DNA from: Sphingobacterium yanglingense
GTDB lineage: Bacteria > Bacteroidota > Bacteroidia > Sphingobacteriales > Sphingobacteriaceae
Assembly: GCF_004363245.1 (NCBI RefSeq)
Contig: NZ_SNYV01000018.1
Location: forward strand, 1-64,000
DNA: 64,000 bases
Direction: 5' to 3'
Made by a program: the position numbers and the translations under genes. The notes beneath the pieces were generated by a model. It ran no database searches. It saw nothing but the letters and a program-made list of their open reading frames with translations, and had not been told where the DNA came from. Every line of letters begins with the position of its first letter. Positions within the stretch are counted from its first letter, which is position 1. Positions 15,632-24,549 of the stretch are shown here, in pieces.

Positions 15632-15946
15632 ATGGAACATCTTCCTAAAGATCTCGCTATACACCTAGTCGAAATACATAGCTATGCACGCGAAATGCGC
15701 GATTACATGCTACAGATACGCGATTGCTTATTGGTGCAGCATGTGGTGCCACAGCCTTCGCTGCGCGACCAGAAGCTGCTGGACATCGAGCAGGTACTCC
15801 GTATACTGCGCATCGGCCGTTCGACTTATTACCGCTTTGTAAATGCAGGCAAACTGGTGCCCCGCAAGATCGGAGAGCGTCACTGTTATTATCTGGAAGA
15901 TCTCGAAGAGATGATACAGGAGAGCAAACGGAGGGGACGGATCTGA
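15632..15946 (+). CDS. Excisionase/MerR-like helix-turn-helix protein
   Basis: This small DNA-binding protein of 104 aa has an HTH_17-type domain in its second half: LLDIEQVLRILRIGRSTYYR, then FVNAGKLVPRKIGERHCYYLEDLEEMI. The N-terminal 40 residues are helical. I start at the ATG at 15632 because the longer frame from 15563 would cross the terminator hairpin. Such proteins are common in Bacteroidota mobile elements, but no integrase or relaxase is present here. Six bases after its stop begins an array of 11-bp repeats, which could be a binding target. Confidence 0.75.
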   Translation: MEHLPKDLAIHLVEIHSYAREMRDYMLQIRDCLLVQHVVPQPSLRDQKLLDIEQVLRILRIGRSTYYRFVNAGKLVPRKIGERHCYYLEDLEEMIQESKRRGRI

Positions 15947-15951
15947 TCAGG

Positions 15952-16116
15952 TTTGATCGACTTTTGATCGACAGCTGTTCGACTGCGGTTCGGCAGTTAT
16001 TCGGTTGTTGTTCGACACTGCTTCGGGATTGCTTCGGGATTGGTTCGGGACTGATTCGGCTACTGTTCGGTAGGTGTTTTACTGTGCTTCGGCTGGGCTT
16101 CGCCCTGCTGTCGAAC
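15952..16116. repeat. Array of about fifteen degenerate 11-bp units (TTCG core)
   Basis: From 15952 the sequence can be cut into 11-base units with no gaps: TTTGATCGACT, TTTGATCGACA, GCTGTTCGACT, GCGGTTCGGCA, GTTATTCGGTT, GTTGTTCGACA, CTGCTTCGGGA, TTGCTTCGGGA, TTGGTTCGGGA, CTGATTCGGCT, ACTGTTCGGTA, GGTGTTTTACT, GTGCTTCGGCT, GGGCTTCGCCC and TGCTGTCGAAC. The core TTCG (ATCG in the first two units) keeps one register in nearly all units. Eleven bases is close to one helical turn, so cores would fall on one DNA face. Because 11 is not a multiple of three, the array is not a coding repeat. Confidence 0.75.
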
Positions 16117-16227
16117 GGTAGCCATAGCCGAGTCGAAGGATAGCCGACCCAATCTCCTGTAGGGGGCGATACCATTGGGGAGCAATGCCGATGTATGCAG
16201 AATGGATAGTGGAGGATAAAGAGAAAC

Positions 16228-16402
16228 TGTCTAAAAAGGTCGAAATTCTCGTCTTTGCGAGGAAGAATGACGACCGCCGAAGGCAGATGCGTAGCAAACC
16301 AATCTGTATTTTAAGCAAATTAGATTGCCGCACCGTTCCCGATTATCGGGACAGGCTGTTCCTCAGGTTCGCAATGACGATTATTGGTTACTTTTTAGAC
16401 AC
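16228..16402. mobile_element. MITE-like element with terminal inverted repeats
   Basis: TGTCTAAAAAG (16228-16238) is repeated exactly in inverse at 16392-16402. Inside are arms of the REP-like family (CGTCTTTGCGAGG at the left, CGCAATGACG at the right, with AACCAATCT and AGATTGC between), so most of the 175 bp can fold back on itself. There is no transposase gene. A short open frame across it looks fortuitous. It may be a non-autonomous mobile element or a composite palindrome. Confidence 0.5.
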
Positions 16403-16423
16403 CTCCCTAGGATAGGTACTCGG

Positions 16424-16449
16424 TGTGGGGCGTACTGAGGCCCCACACA
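16424..16449. terminator. Hairpin ending the 16.5-25 kb operon
   Basis: GTGTGGGGC (16424-16432) and GCCCCACAC (16441-16449) form a perfect 9-bp stem with an 8-base loop, just past the stop of the leftward thioredoxin-like gene. It is a good terminator candidate for the minus-strand operon. Confidence 0.65.
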
Positions 16450-16462
16450 TCTGTACTGTTAT

Positions 16463-17611
16463 CTACTGCCAGTCTAGTGTGTCTTCTATGGCTGGACCTT
16501 TTTTAATCTTTTCTTTTATGGCGTCGATGGTTTTATTGTATTGGTCTACTGTTTTTTTGTCGGCACCGACCTGTAGATCTTTGCACCATTGGATCGCTTG
16601 GGGCAGGGCCTTGGGATCGCTGCAGTACATCTGGTATTGGGTGATCATCATGTCCTTGAAGATGCTACCTGATCTACCCTTTAAGATATTGTAACGGTAG
16701 ATGGCATTGATCTCATCGCCCATCTTGCTCCAGTCCTTGAATTTGTATTGTGCAGGTACGAGGTAGCATAACCATTCGGATGCCTTGGGGTGGTCGGATT
16801 TGCTGAGATAGGCCAAGAGGCTGTTGTAGGTGCTGTCTTCCAATGGATTGCTGTGTCCGTACAGATACTTGATGCTGCTCATGCCGTAAAGTTTGTTGAT
16901 CTTGCCCTCGATTTTACCTTCGCCATAGAGTTTGATGAATTCGTCTCTATTATCCATCATGTATAGCATCTCTCGGCCAGCGGGATCTTCTACATATTTG
17001 AAGAAGATAGGAAACACTTCCGGTTTTTTGAGGTTCTCCAGCGGACCAGCCAGGAAGTCTTTGGAAACGTGATTCATCTTTTGCACTTCACCGGCATTGT
17101 GCAGTACTTCCATATAGTCCAGAATGAAGTCGGTCGTGCGGTCTCCGCTTTCATATCGGGCATCCATGGCTATACTGTTTCGCTTGGGGTCGATCCCACG
17201 ACGGAATCTGGCCATCAGTTCGTCGCCCTCCATCTTGCCGTACATGCGGTGCATCAGCTTGCCTTCTTGGTCTAGGATCAAGAGTACGGGCTCGCCCACG
17301 ACATGGTATACATTCTGAAGGCGTTTTTTCTCTTCGCCGGTATTGTAATCTACGGAAACGAAACGTGGATTGATATAGTCTGCAACGCTGTCCAGCGTGA
17401 GTACTTTCTGTTTGATGTAGAGACAGGGCTTACAGGTGATGGAACCGAAGTCCAGGAATATCAGCTTGTTTTCGGCTTTGGCCATTTGGAGGACCTCGCT
17501 AAAAGGGAGATTCTCCTTGAGATTGACCTTGCGGTTTTGGGCGCTGATACTGCTGCTGAATAGATTTAGAAAAATGCTAAATGCTAGGATTACTATATTG
17601 TGCGTTTTCAT
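16463..17611 (-). CDS. Exported thioredoxin-fold protein
   Basis: The 382-aa protein has a signal peptide (cleavage near SISAQN) and a thioredoxin domain with redox motif Cys60-Lys-Pro-Cys63 (FGSITCKPC) and cis-Pro loop VGEPVLLIL. The roughly 230 residues after it are helical and unlike any domain I can name. It is the last gene of the sigma-FecR-SusC-SusD-DUF4465 operon, 10 bases after the DUF4465 gene. I start at the ATG at 17611, where the signal peptide begins. The probable role is periplasmic disulfide reduction or exchange linked to the imported substrate. Confidence 0.85.
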   Translation of the reverse strand: MKTHNIVILAFSIFLNLFSSSISAQNRKVNLKENLPFSEVLQMAKAENKLIFLDFGSITCKPCLYIKQKVLTLDSVADYINPRFVSVDYNTGEEKKRLQNVYHVVGEPVLLILDQEGKLMHRMYGKMEGDELMARFRRGIDPKRNSIAMDARYESGDRTTDFILDYMEVLHNAGEVQKMNHVSKDFLAGPLENLKKPEVFPIFFKYVEDPAGREMLYMMDNRDEFIKLYGEGKIEGKINKLYGMSSIKYLYGHSNPLEDSTYNSLLAYLSKSDHPKASEWLCYLVPAQYKFKDWSKMGDEINAIYRYNILKGRSGSIFKDMMITQYQMYCSDPKALPQAIQWCKDLQVGADKKTVDQYNKTIDAIKEKIKKGPAIEDTLDWQ

Positions 17612-17621
17612 GTTGCTGGAA

Positions 17622-18389
17622 TTATAACTGTTCTGAAAATCTGAATCCATCTAAACAAAAATAGGGCGGGGTATTCATTTTGCCTGCGGTCTTGTCGGAG
17701 GAATCGAGTTGAAATAAAATTTTGTCTACTTTTCCTAGACTGCTTAGCTCCATGGGCATCCAGTCGACGATGGTAAAGTTGCGTAGAAGGGCATCGGAGC
17801 GACGGTCGGCCAGTAGATACTCTACTTTCGCGGTTTCTACATCGTTTTGATAGCCGGTGGCGATGACCTTGACATAGTCTTTGGCGGTGACATTGAGGGC
17901 TCGTGTGCCCGGAGAAAATGTAAAGCCAAGGGTGGCATTGCCCTGACCGTAGTTGATGGTCTGCCATACCTGGGTGGTGTTGGCTACCAACACACGGTCT
18001 ACCTGTACCGGGCGGTCAAAACGAACGAAGGCATTATTGTCGTTGGTCTTGGCGACTAGGAAGTTGCCTCCGGCATGCACGATATTGGTGTATACGCTGA
18101 ACCGGGTACTATCTACAGCACCGGCATTGGTGACGTAGAGGCGGTGGTTGCGGTTGGATACGGCAAATCCGCTCCAATCATTGCCGTTTTTCTGGACATT
18201 GAAGGTGGCTATTTTGACCTTAAACGGTTCGTTGGGGATCAGGTGCTGGAAGCGGCCGACATTAATATTCTCAAATAGGATATCGGTCGCAAGCTCTTGA
18301 TAATCATCCGGGCTTTTTTCTTCTTTTTTGCAACCTGTCAGGACAAAAAGTATCAAGAGACAGGTGTATATAAACTGATAGTTCTTCAT
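17622..18389 (-). CDS. DUF4465-like lipoprotein
   Basis: The 255-aa protein starts with a lipoprotein signal (VLTGC, Cys20). It then has a beta-sandwich-like sequence with WSGFAVSNRNHR and a Trp/Phe-rich C-terminus (LDGFRFSEQL), which resembles the DUF4465 family of SusCD-associated surface lipoproteins. The ATG lies only a few bases after the SusD stop codon, indicating translational coupling. A likely role is an additional surface ligand-binding protein. The ligand is unknown. Confidence 0.7.
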   Translation of the reverse strand: MKNYQFIYTCLLILFVLTGCKKEEKSPDDYQELATDILFENINVGRFQHLIPNEPFKVKIATFNVQKNGNDWSGFAVSNRNHRLYVTNAGAVDSTRFSVYTNIVHAGGNFLVAKTNDNNAFVRFDRPVQVDRVLVANTTQVWQTINYGQGNATLGFTFSPGTRALNVTAKDYVKVIATGYQNDVETAKVEYLLADRRSDALLRNFTIVDWMPMELSSLGKVDKILFQLDSSDKTAGKMNTPPYFCLDGFRFSEQL

Positions 18390-18391
18390 AA

Positions 18392-19834
18392 CTAATAGAC
18401 TAGACTTTCGTAACTTGGATTTTGCTTTATTAGCTTGTTGAATTTTATTTCTGAAGTAGGAATAGGCCAAACGAATCTATCCTCTTCTAAGGCTACTGTT
18501 CCGCCTCTGAATTCGTAGATCATGGCTTGTCCATTGGCTCCTTTGAGACGTAGGGAAGCCATCCAGTCGGCATCATTTTCCAGGTTCAGTTCTTTAAAAT
18601 ACTCGTCAAATAGAAGCTTCTCGAATGCGGTAGGGGTAGCCGGAGCTAAGGCACCTAGATTGGACCTGGAGCGTATGGTGTTGATAGGACCTACGGCTGC
18701 TGTCAACGGCTCGCCGGTGCGGTATTTTAACTCGGCCTGCATTAGGTACAATTCGGTAAGACGTAAAAAATAGGTGGTATACTTGTCATTGTCGCCACCG
18801 ATAAAGCGCCCTTTACGGCAGAGTTTTTTTGGACGCAAATTGGTCGTATTGGGCGTGAGCGATGGGTATCTTACCATTCCCCAGCCTTCGTCAAACCGCG
18901 AATCGCTTTCAAGAATCGCTTTTGCCAGGGTGACGGTCGGAAGGCCTGTGATGGCGTAATTGTAACCGTAGGTGAAATTATAGGCAGACACTACATCGTC
19001 GGTCTGCTCGCGATAGCGGCAGAAGAGGAGTTCTTTTGAATCCCAGCTGTTCTCGTAGAGCTTGGTCAATGATGGTTCAAGTACTATTCCGACTGCTGTG
19101 GCCTCTTGGATCACGTCGTTGACCAATGCCAGGGCTTCCTTATAATCATTGTCCCAGCCACGGTTAAGGAGCAGTTTGGCCTTCAGCCCTTTTGCGAGCT
19201 GTTTAGAGACACGCTTGCCGGTGCTGTAGTTGGGACAGTTGGCGATGGCTTCATCCAGATCGGCAATGATCTTATCATAAGAGTCTTTTATGTTAAGACG
19301 GGGTTGATAGACATTGGTCAGTTCGGCCATCTGATCTCTGAATATAAGTCCGTATTCGGAGCTTGGTTGGTCACGCCAGCGCCCGAAGTACCAAAATGTA
19401 TAGAGGTGGGCAAATGCGCGTAGGCCTTTGGCTTCGGCTAGTATTTCTTTTTTCCGGGCAGGGTTTTTAAAACTGTCATCAGGCAGTTTGGATACATTTT
19501 CCAGTACGGCATTGGCTCTATTAATGGTGGTGTAGAATATTTTCCACAGGGCATCATTATCGCCGGTAGCTTGCATATTCATGTTGTAGGCAGAGCTGTT
19601 GTACTGATAAGAACCGAGCATGGAGCTAAAGCCTCCTGAAAAGCGTGCCGTGTAATCATTGGAGCCAACAGCCGCGTAGGCACCATTGAGCAGATTCTGT
19701 GCAGAATTCTCGTCGGTGATGGCTGCTTCTGGTGTGAGCAGGTATTTGGGATCCTGGGTGATGAAGTCTTCGCAGCCGATGAAGGTCAGACCGAGGAATA
19801 TACTGAGTGTGATACGTAAAATTAGAGTCTTCAT
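18392..19834 (-). CDS. SusD/RagB-family lipoprotein
   Basis: The 480-aa surface lipoprotein has Cys21 in the lipobox (TFIGC), SusD TPR-like repeats (KGLRAFAHLYTFWYFGRW), RLTELYLMQAELKYRTG and a terminal FVWPIPTSEIKFN...IKQNPSY. It pairs with the SusC encoded 8 bases upstream. I start at the ATG at 19834 (MKTLILRITL), as the longer frame begins inside the SusC gene. Confidence 0.94.
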   Translation of the reverse strand: MKTLILRITLSIFLGLTFIGCEDFITQDPKYLLTPEAAITDENSAQNLLNGAYAAVGSNDYTARFSGGFSSMLGSYQYNSSAYNMNMQATGDNDALWKIFYTTINRANAVLENVSKLPDDSFKNPARKKEILAEAKGLRAFAHLYTFWYFGRWRDQPSSEYGLIFRDQMAELTNVYQPRLNIKDSYDKIIADLDEAIANCPNYSTGKRVSKQLAKGLKAKLLLNRGWDNDYKEALALVNDVIQEATAVGIVLEPSLTKLYENSWDSKELLFCRYREQTDDVVSAYNFTYGYNYAITGLPTVTLAKAILESDSRFDEGWGMVRYPSLTPNTTNLRPKKLCRKGRFIGGDNDKYTTYFLRLTELYLMQAELKYRTGEPLTAAVGPINTIRSRSNLGALAPATPTAFEKLLFDEYFKELNLENDADWMASLRLKGANGQAMIYEFRGGTVALEEDRFVWPIPTSEIKFNKLIKQNPSYESLVY

Positions 19835-19842
19835 AATCTTAT

Positions 19843-22800
19843 TTATTTTAACGAGTACCTGATAGAGAAGTTGTACGAACGCATGGATGGATATACCCCC
19901 CAATCGGTTCCCATTCCTGTGGCTCCTCCGGTGAGCCTAAAGTTGCCCTCGGGATCTATACCGTTGTAGTTTGTAATGGTAAATAGATTTGTGCCGGAGA
20001 CGGAAAGATCGATGTAACCGCCGAATACTCTTTTGGATAATTCATTCGGGACGCGATAGTTAAGCCGTATCAGGGATACTTTTAGGTAGTCTGCTTTCGA
20101 AATCCAGAAGTCTGAAAAGGTATTTGACGATCCTTGACCAAAGGACATCCTTGGCCATTGTGCAGCCCGATTTTCGGTACTCCAGGAATCGAGTACGTAT
20201 TCTGGGTAGTTTTTAAGAAACAGGCCTGTGGTGTACCAGTTTGCCGAATTGGTGTACCAGTATCTCGTCGCGCCATAGCTGTACACAAAATTGACATTGA
20301 GGGAAAAGTTGCCCTTGCGGAATGAGGTTCCGAACCCGCCAAAAAATTTGGGTTGCGAATTGCCCAGAAAGGTCTTGTCATCGTTGTTGACCAGTCCGTC
20401 ATCATTGATGTCCTCAAATCGTAGATCTCCCGGACGGACGGTGCTTGTATTGTTCTGGTAGAATATCTTGGCTCCTGTGGTCGGGTTTTGTTTGGAGAGT
20501 AGGTTGTATTCTTCCATGGATTGGTAGTATTGGCCGCTCCATTTGAATCCGTACCAGCTTCCCAGTGGCATGCCTTCTTCCATGCGTATAGCGAGGGCAT
20601 TGCCTGCGTATAGATCCATGAACTTGTCAACTCCGTTGATTTTTTGGACGATGGCTTTATTGCCTGCGATGTTAAAATTAAGGGACCATACCATATCCCG
20701 CTTACGTATCACATCGCCCTGTATGCCGAATTCGAGACCGCTGTTCTGAATATTGGCGATGTTTTCCTTTACGGATGTAAATGAACTGCTGGAAGGGATG
20801 TTCTTGTTGTAGATGACATCGCTGGTCTGCTTGTCGTAGTAACCAAAGGAACCGTTTATCCGGTTGTGGAGCAGGGCGAAGTCAAGACCGATTTCCCAGG
20901 TTTTGGTTTTCTCCCAGCGTAGGTTATTATTGCCCAATTGGAAGGGGGCGTATCCGGGCGACTCGTCAAACTGTGCGGCCTGGTACAATGAACGCCAATC
21001 ATTATTCCCTAGAACCTGGGAACCTGAAACGCCCAGTGAGCTGCGTATTTTTAGCTGGTTGAATAGTTCGGGATCTAAGAAACGCATGAATTTTTCCTTG
21101 TTGAGCATCCAGGCGATACCTCCGGAAGGGAAGTAGGCCCAGCGCTTGTCGGGACCGAAACGGGATGATCCATCGGTACGGAAGGTACCGGTTAGGATGT
21201 ACTTGTCGTCAAATTTGTAATTTAATCTGGAGAAGCCCGAAACCATGGCCGTAGACGTATGTGAGGAAGTGGGTTTCAAAGCGGTGGCCCCACTGGTCAG
21301 GTTGGTCATGATGTACTGGTCGGGAAAGTTTTGGGCGCCGGCAGCGAAGTTTTTGGTAGCCCCATTTTCCATGGAGAAACCGATCATGGCAGAAAGGTCG
21401 TGCAGTGTGCCGAACTTTTTGTTATAGCTTGCTATGTTCTCAAATATCCAGTTGGCCATTTCCATCTGCGATATATTGGCCTGCCCTTTATGGGTCGAGT
21501 TTACCGTGCCTTCGGTCTGGAATCGGTCTGAAAAGCTTTGGCTATAGGAGATCGCAATGGAAGATTTGACAAACAGGTTGGGACTGAAGTTATACTGTAA
21601 GTAGGTGTTGCCGTTTAATCCCTTACGCTCGTTATAATTGCGGTTCGCTAATGTAGTGAGTGGATTTTCTTCGTAGTAGCCCGGGATAAATATTTTTCCG
21701 TTTTCATCGTACATCGGGAAATCAGGCCGGAAGTTCCAGATTTTTTCAAGCATCCCGTCTTGGTTATTCTGTTTGTTTAGGGATCCGTTGAAATTGAGCC
21801 CTACGGTAAGTCTGTCCATTATCTTGGCGTCAAAGTTGATCCGTCCCGTAAAGCCGTTTCGGTCAGAGCCTTTGATAATACCCTGTTGCATAGGCATGCC
21901 GAATGCTATAAAATAATTGTTGGTAGGGGTGCTGCCACGGAGTGATACATCGAGCTTCTTCTCATTGGAGGTGCGGGTCATTTCGTCCCACCAATTGGTA
22001 TTGCCATCGAGGAAAGCATTGGATAAGAAGGGCGCAGATAGGTAATCGACTTCGGTGCCGGTTTTTGCCTGGGAGGCATCGAGTATGGTGCTGATGCTCC
22101 CTGTTGTCGGGATGGTTCCGTTGGTAAAGTAGTAGTTGCGCGCGGCATCGGTAATGACGCGTTTGAATTCTTCGGTTTTGAGGGTACGGAAGCTATCCCG
22201 TTGTTTTTGAAAACCGTAGTTGAAGCTGGCATCAAGTTGGGGTGTCTGCATTCTGTTCCCTTTTTTGGTGGTGACGATGATGACACCATTGGCTGCCCGC
22301 GAACCGTAGATGGCCGTCGCCGAAGCATCCTTCAGGATGTCTATGGTCTCTACATCGCCCACATTGAGATCGTAGAGGATATCGCCGATATCATTGCCGT
22401 TGACATTGTACTGCGGGATACCGTCTATTACCCATAGGGGCTGGCTGTTGCCGGTCAAGGAAGTGGTACCACGGATATTGACGGATACGCCCGCACCGGG
22501 AGCGCCACTGCTGATCTGTACGTTGACCCCTGCGGCTTTTCCCTGTATCATGGAGGCAATATCCTGATGTGGAGCGAAGCCTTCGAGTTCTTTGGCATTA
22601 AGCTGCACGACGGATCCGGTGAGGTCTGACTGTTTGGTCTGCCCGTAACCTACATTCAGGATTACTTCTTCCAGCTCGTTTTCCCGATCCTGAAGGATGA
22701 CATTAGCCAGTTTTTTGGAAATCGGTAGCTCTATGGAAGCGTAGTTGATATGCGTGATGATGACGGTCTTGTAATCGTCACGGATGGGAACGCTGAATTT

Positions 22801-23223
22801 TCCATTTGCGTCCGAATGGGTATTAAATGGTGTGTTTTTGACGCGGATATTGGCCCCGGATATGGGGTTGCCTTTGCTGTCAAATACGTAACCGCTAATA
22901 TGGGTCTGGACGACACTGCCTGTCACGGTAGGAGATGTGACCTTGATGGCTTCATTCTCTAAGGTAAATTGAAGGTCGGTCTGTTTGGAAATATTTTCTA
23001 GGACAAGCTTCAGCGGGGTGTTTTCACACCTTATGCTATACTTTTTACTGTCGTCAATGATCTTGTCCGAGAAGAAGAAGTCGATGTTGGTCTGCTTTCT
23101 TATTTCCTTGAATATTTCCCTTAAGGAACTGTTCTGTTTTTCCAACGTTACTTTTTGTGCAAAGGTGGACGCGTTGAGCTGAAAAACAAAAGCCACTAGA
23201 AATGTGATGATATTCAATTTCAT
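19843..23223 (-). CDS. SusC-family TonB-dependent transporter with STN signalling domain
   Basis: This is a 1126-aa outer-membrane transporter. After the signal peptide (about 1-23) comes an STN domain (about 28-90), which contacts the FecR anti-sigma factor. Next are a carboxypeptidase-regulatory-like domain (HISGYVFDSKGNPISGANIR), the canonical SusC junction NVGYGQTKQSDLTGSV, a plug with NIRGTTSLTGNSQPLWVIDG and ILKDASATAIYGSRAANG, and a barrel ending in FSIRYSLK. The STN domain and the upstream sigma/FecR pair imply substrate-induced expression. Unlike the other complete SusC proteins in this window, it lacks the TGYQ-KERATG motif. I start at the ATG at 23223, directly at the signal peptide. 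Confidence 0.95.
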   Translation of the reverse strand: MKLNIITFLVAFVFQLNASTFAQKVTLEKQNSSLREIFKEIRKQTNIDFFFSDKIIDDSKKYSIRCENTPLKLVLENISKQTDLQFTLENEAIKVTSPTVTGSVVQTHISGYVFDSKGNPISGANIRVKNTPFNTHSDANGKFSVPIRDDYKTVIITHINYASIELPISKKLANVILQDRENELEEVILNVGYGQTKQSDLTGSVVQLNAKELEGFAPHQDIASMIQGKAAGVNVQISSGAPGAGVSVNIRGTTSLTGNSQPLWVIDGIPQYNVNGNDIGDILYDLNVGDVETIDILKDASATAIYGSRAANGVIIVTTKKGNRMQTPQLDASFNYGFQKQRDSFRTLKTEEFKRVITDAARNYYFTNGTIPTTGSISTILDASQAKTGTEVDYLSAPFLSNAFLDGNTNWWDEMTRTSNEKKLDVSLRGSTPTNNYFIAFGMPMQQGIIKGSDRNGFTGRINFDAKIMDRLTVGLNFNGSLNKQNNQDGMLEKIWNFRPDFPMYDENGKIFIPGYYEENPLTTLANRNYNERKGLNGNTYLQYNFSPNLFVKSSIAISYSQSFSDRFQTEGTVNSTHKGQANISQMEMANWIFENIASYNKKFGTLHDLSAMIGFSMENGATKNFAAGAQNFPDQYIMTNLTSGATALKPTSSHTSTAMVSGFSRLNYKFDDKYILTGTFRTDGSSRFGPDKRWAYFPSGGIAWMLNKEKFMRFLDPELFNQLKIRSSLGVSGSQVLGNNDWRSLYQAAQFDESPGYAPFQLGNNNLRWEKTKTWEIGLDFALLHNRINGSFGYYDKQTSDVIYNKNIPSSSSFTSVKENIANIQNSGLEFGIQGDVIRKRDMVWSLNFNIAGNKAIVQKINGVDKFMDLYAGNALAIRMEEGMPLGSWYGFKWSGQYYQSMEEYNLLSKQNPTTGAKIFYQNNTSTVRPGDLRFEDINDDGLVNNDDKTFLGNSQPKFFGGFGTSFRKGNFSLNVNFVYSYGATRYWYTNSANWYTTGLFLKNYPEYVLDSWSTENRAAQWPRMSFGQGSSNTFSDFWISKADYLKVSLIRLNYRVPNELSKRVFGGYIDLSVSGTNLFTITNYNGIDPEGNFRLTGGATGMGTDWGVYPSMRSYNFSIRYSLK

Positions 23224-23350
23224 GATAAGTATTTTATACTTTTTTAGGCTTGGTATTATTATCATATATTTGTGAATAAGGTTAGTAAGATTCGTACTTG
23301 ATGCTTTCTCAGGGCAGTACGAGTTAAATTAACGTTTTATTAAATATGTA

Positions 23351-23378
23351 CTGGAGCGCCTGGCGTTCCAGTTTTTTT
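23351..23378 (+). terminator. Hairpin with T tract between FecR and SusC genes
   Basis: CTGGAGCG...CGTTCCAG pairs over 8 bp (one G-T) and is followed by seven T's on the plus strand, although no plus-strand gene ends here. On the minus strand it would lie just after the FecR stop, as a possible partial terminator or attenuator before SusC. Confidence 0.45.
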
Positions 23379-23382
23379 GCGC

Positions 23383-24495
23383 TTATGATTTCTGTATCGT
23401 AATTCTCCTTTCTTTCATATCGATTTGGTAATTATATTGGTTGTTGCTGTTTATTGTTTCTAATAACTGAAGCAGGCTCTTTTGGCGGGATAGGATACCG
23501 GTAAAGGATTCTTTGGGATCTACTGAAGTATCCAGTACAATGTCGATACCGTACCAGCGGGCGAGCAATGCGGTGACTTCTTTTATGGATTCACTTTCGA
23601 ATATAAAGACATCGGTGGTCCAGGCACGGTCACTGTCCAATACGACTTGTCTATGTACGGAGGTCTCGCCACTGGATTTATTGAATTCGTAACTGTCGCC
23701 AGGCAGTAAGAAGGTGGACTCCTTGCCCTTGATAAGTTTGACTTTTCCTGTAAATAAGGAGACCCGGAGTTCGGGAACTTCTGGAGAAGCGTTGATATTG
23801 AAACTGGTACCCAGGACCTCGACTTGATGTGCTAAGAAGGAAACGCGAAAAGATGACTTTGGATCGGTGCGTTTGGAAATGTCGAAAAAGGCTTCTCCTG
23901 TTAGACTTACCGATCGATGGGTGTCGGAAAAATCTTTGGGGATGCTTAGTTCTGATCCGCTATTCAGCATGACAGTCGAACCATCGGTAAGCTGTACGGT
24001 TAGATTATGCGAAAGGGGAGACTTTATTTTTATTTCGCGGCTGTCGGGGGAATGGAGTGCTAAGGTCACATCTGTACCTTCTAGCCGAATGTCTTGAAGA
24101 TCGATCTTAATGTGTTTTTGTGTGGTATCTATGGCATAGTTGCGGCCGCCAAATTGGATATACCCTTGGCCTACCTTTGGGTATACCTCGGCTAGTGCTG
24201 CATGCTCTGTATCTGATGGAGTGGATAGGAGATAGGTATAGAGGAGTCCGCTGATGGTACAGAACAGTAGAAGGCTCGCGGCGATGCGCAGGCCAATAGA
24301 AAAGGTGTGCTGCTTACTCGTGCGCGCAAACGAGGGTCTTCTGGTGCTTACCGTATGCTCAAAGCGTGCGGTATCGATCTCTTTGCTCGTTGTCTCTTTT
24401 AAATAATGGGCATACCAGCTTTCAACTAGTTCCTTTTCTTTCGGACTACAATCGCCGGATAGGTAACGCTCAAATAGATCTTGTTTGTTAGTCAT
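23383..24495 (-). CDS. FecR-family anti-sigma factor
   Basis: The 370-aa inner-membrane protein relays the state of the SusC transporter to the ECF sigma factor. It has an N-terminal cytoplasmic sigma-binding region (about 1-65), one membrane helix (about 67-90, IGLRIAASLLLFCTISGLL), and the FecR periplasmic domain (LTDGSTVMLNSGSELSIPKDF...VSLTGEAFFDI, VEVLGTSFNINA). The C-terminal STN-like DUF4974 domain (WYGIDIVLDTSVDPKESFTGIL) completes it. It lies between sigma and SusC genes in the same orientation. Confidence 0.94.
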   Translation of the reverse strand: MTNKQDLFERYLSGDCSPKEKELVESWYAHYLKETTSKEIDTARFEHTVSTRRPSFARTSKQHTFSIGLRIAASLLLFCTISGLLYTYLLSTPSDTEHAALAEVYPKVGQGYIQFGGRNYAIDTTQKHIKIDLQDIRLEGTDVTLALHSPDSREIKIKSPLSHNLTVQLTDGSTVMLNSGSELSIPKDFSDTHRSVSLTGEAFFDISKRTDPKSSFRVSFLAHQVEVLGTSFNINASPEVPELRVSLFTGKVKLIKGKESTFLLPGDSYEFNKSSGETSVHRQVVLDSDRAWTTDVFIFESESIKEVTALLARWYGIDIVLDTSVDPKESFTGILSRQKSLLQLLETINSNNQYNYQIDMKERRITIQKS

Positions 24496-24549
24496 AATTC
24501 AGTCTGTATGCTACATATAAGACAAACCAAAATCGACTCGGTATACAAA

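Noticed and set aside
15724..16143. A 139-codon plus-strand frame across the HTH gene end and the 11-bp array
   Set aside because: It is a shadow of the HTH gene and the array; an 11-base period cannot give a repeating peptide in one frame.
16185..16415. A 76-codon plus-strand frame
   Set aside because: It spans the MITE-like palindrome and shows no protein features.
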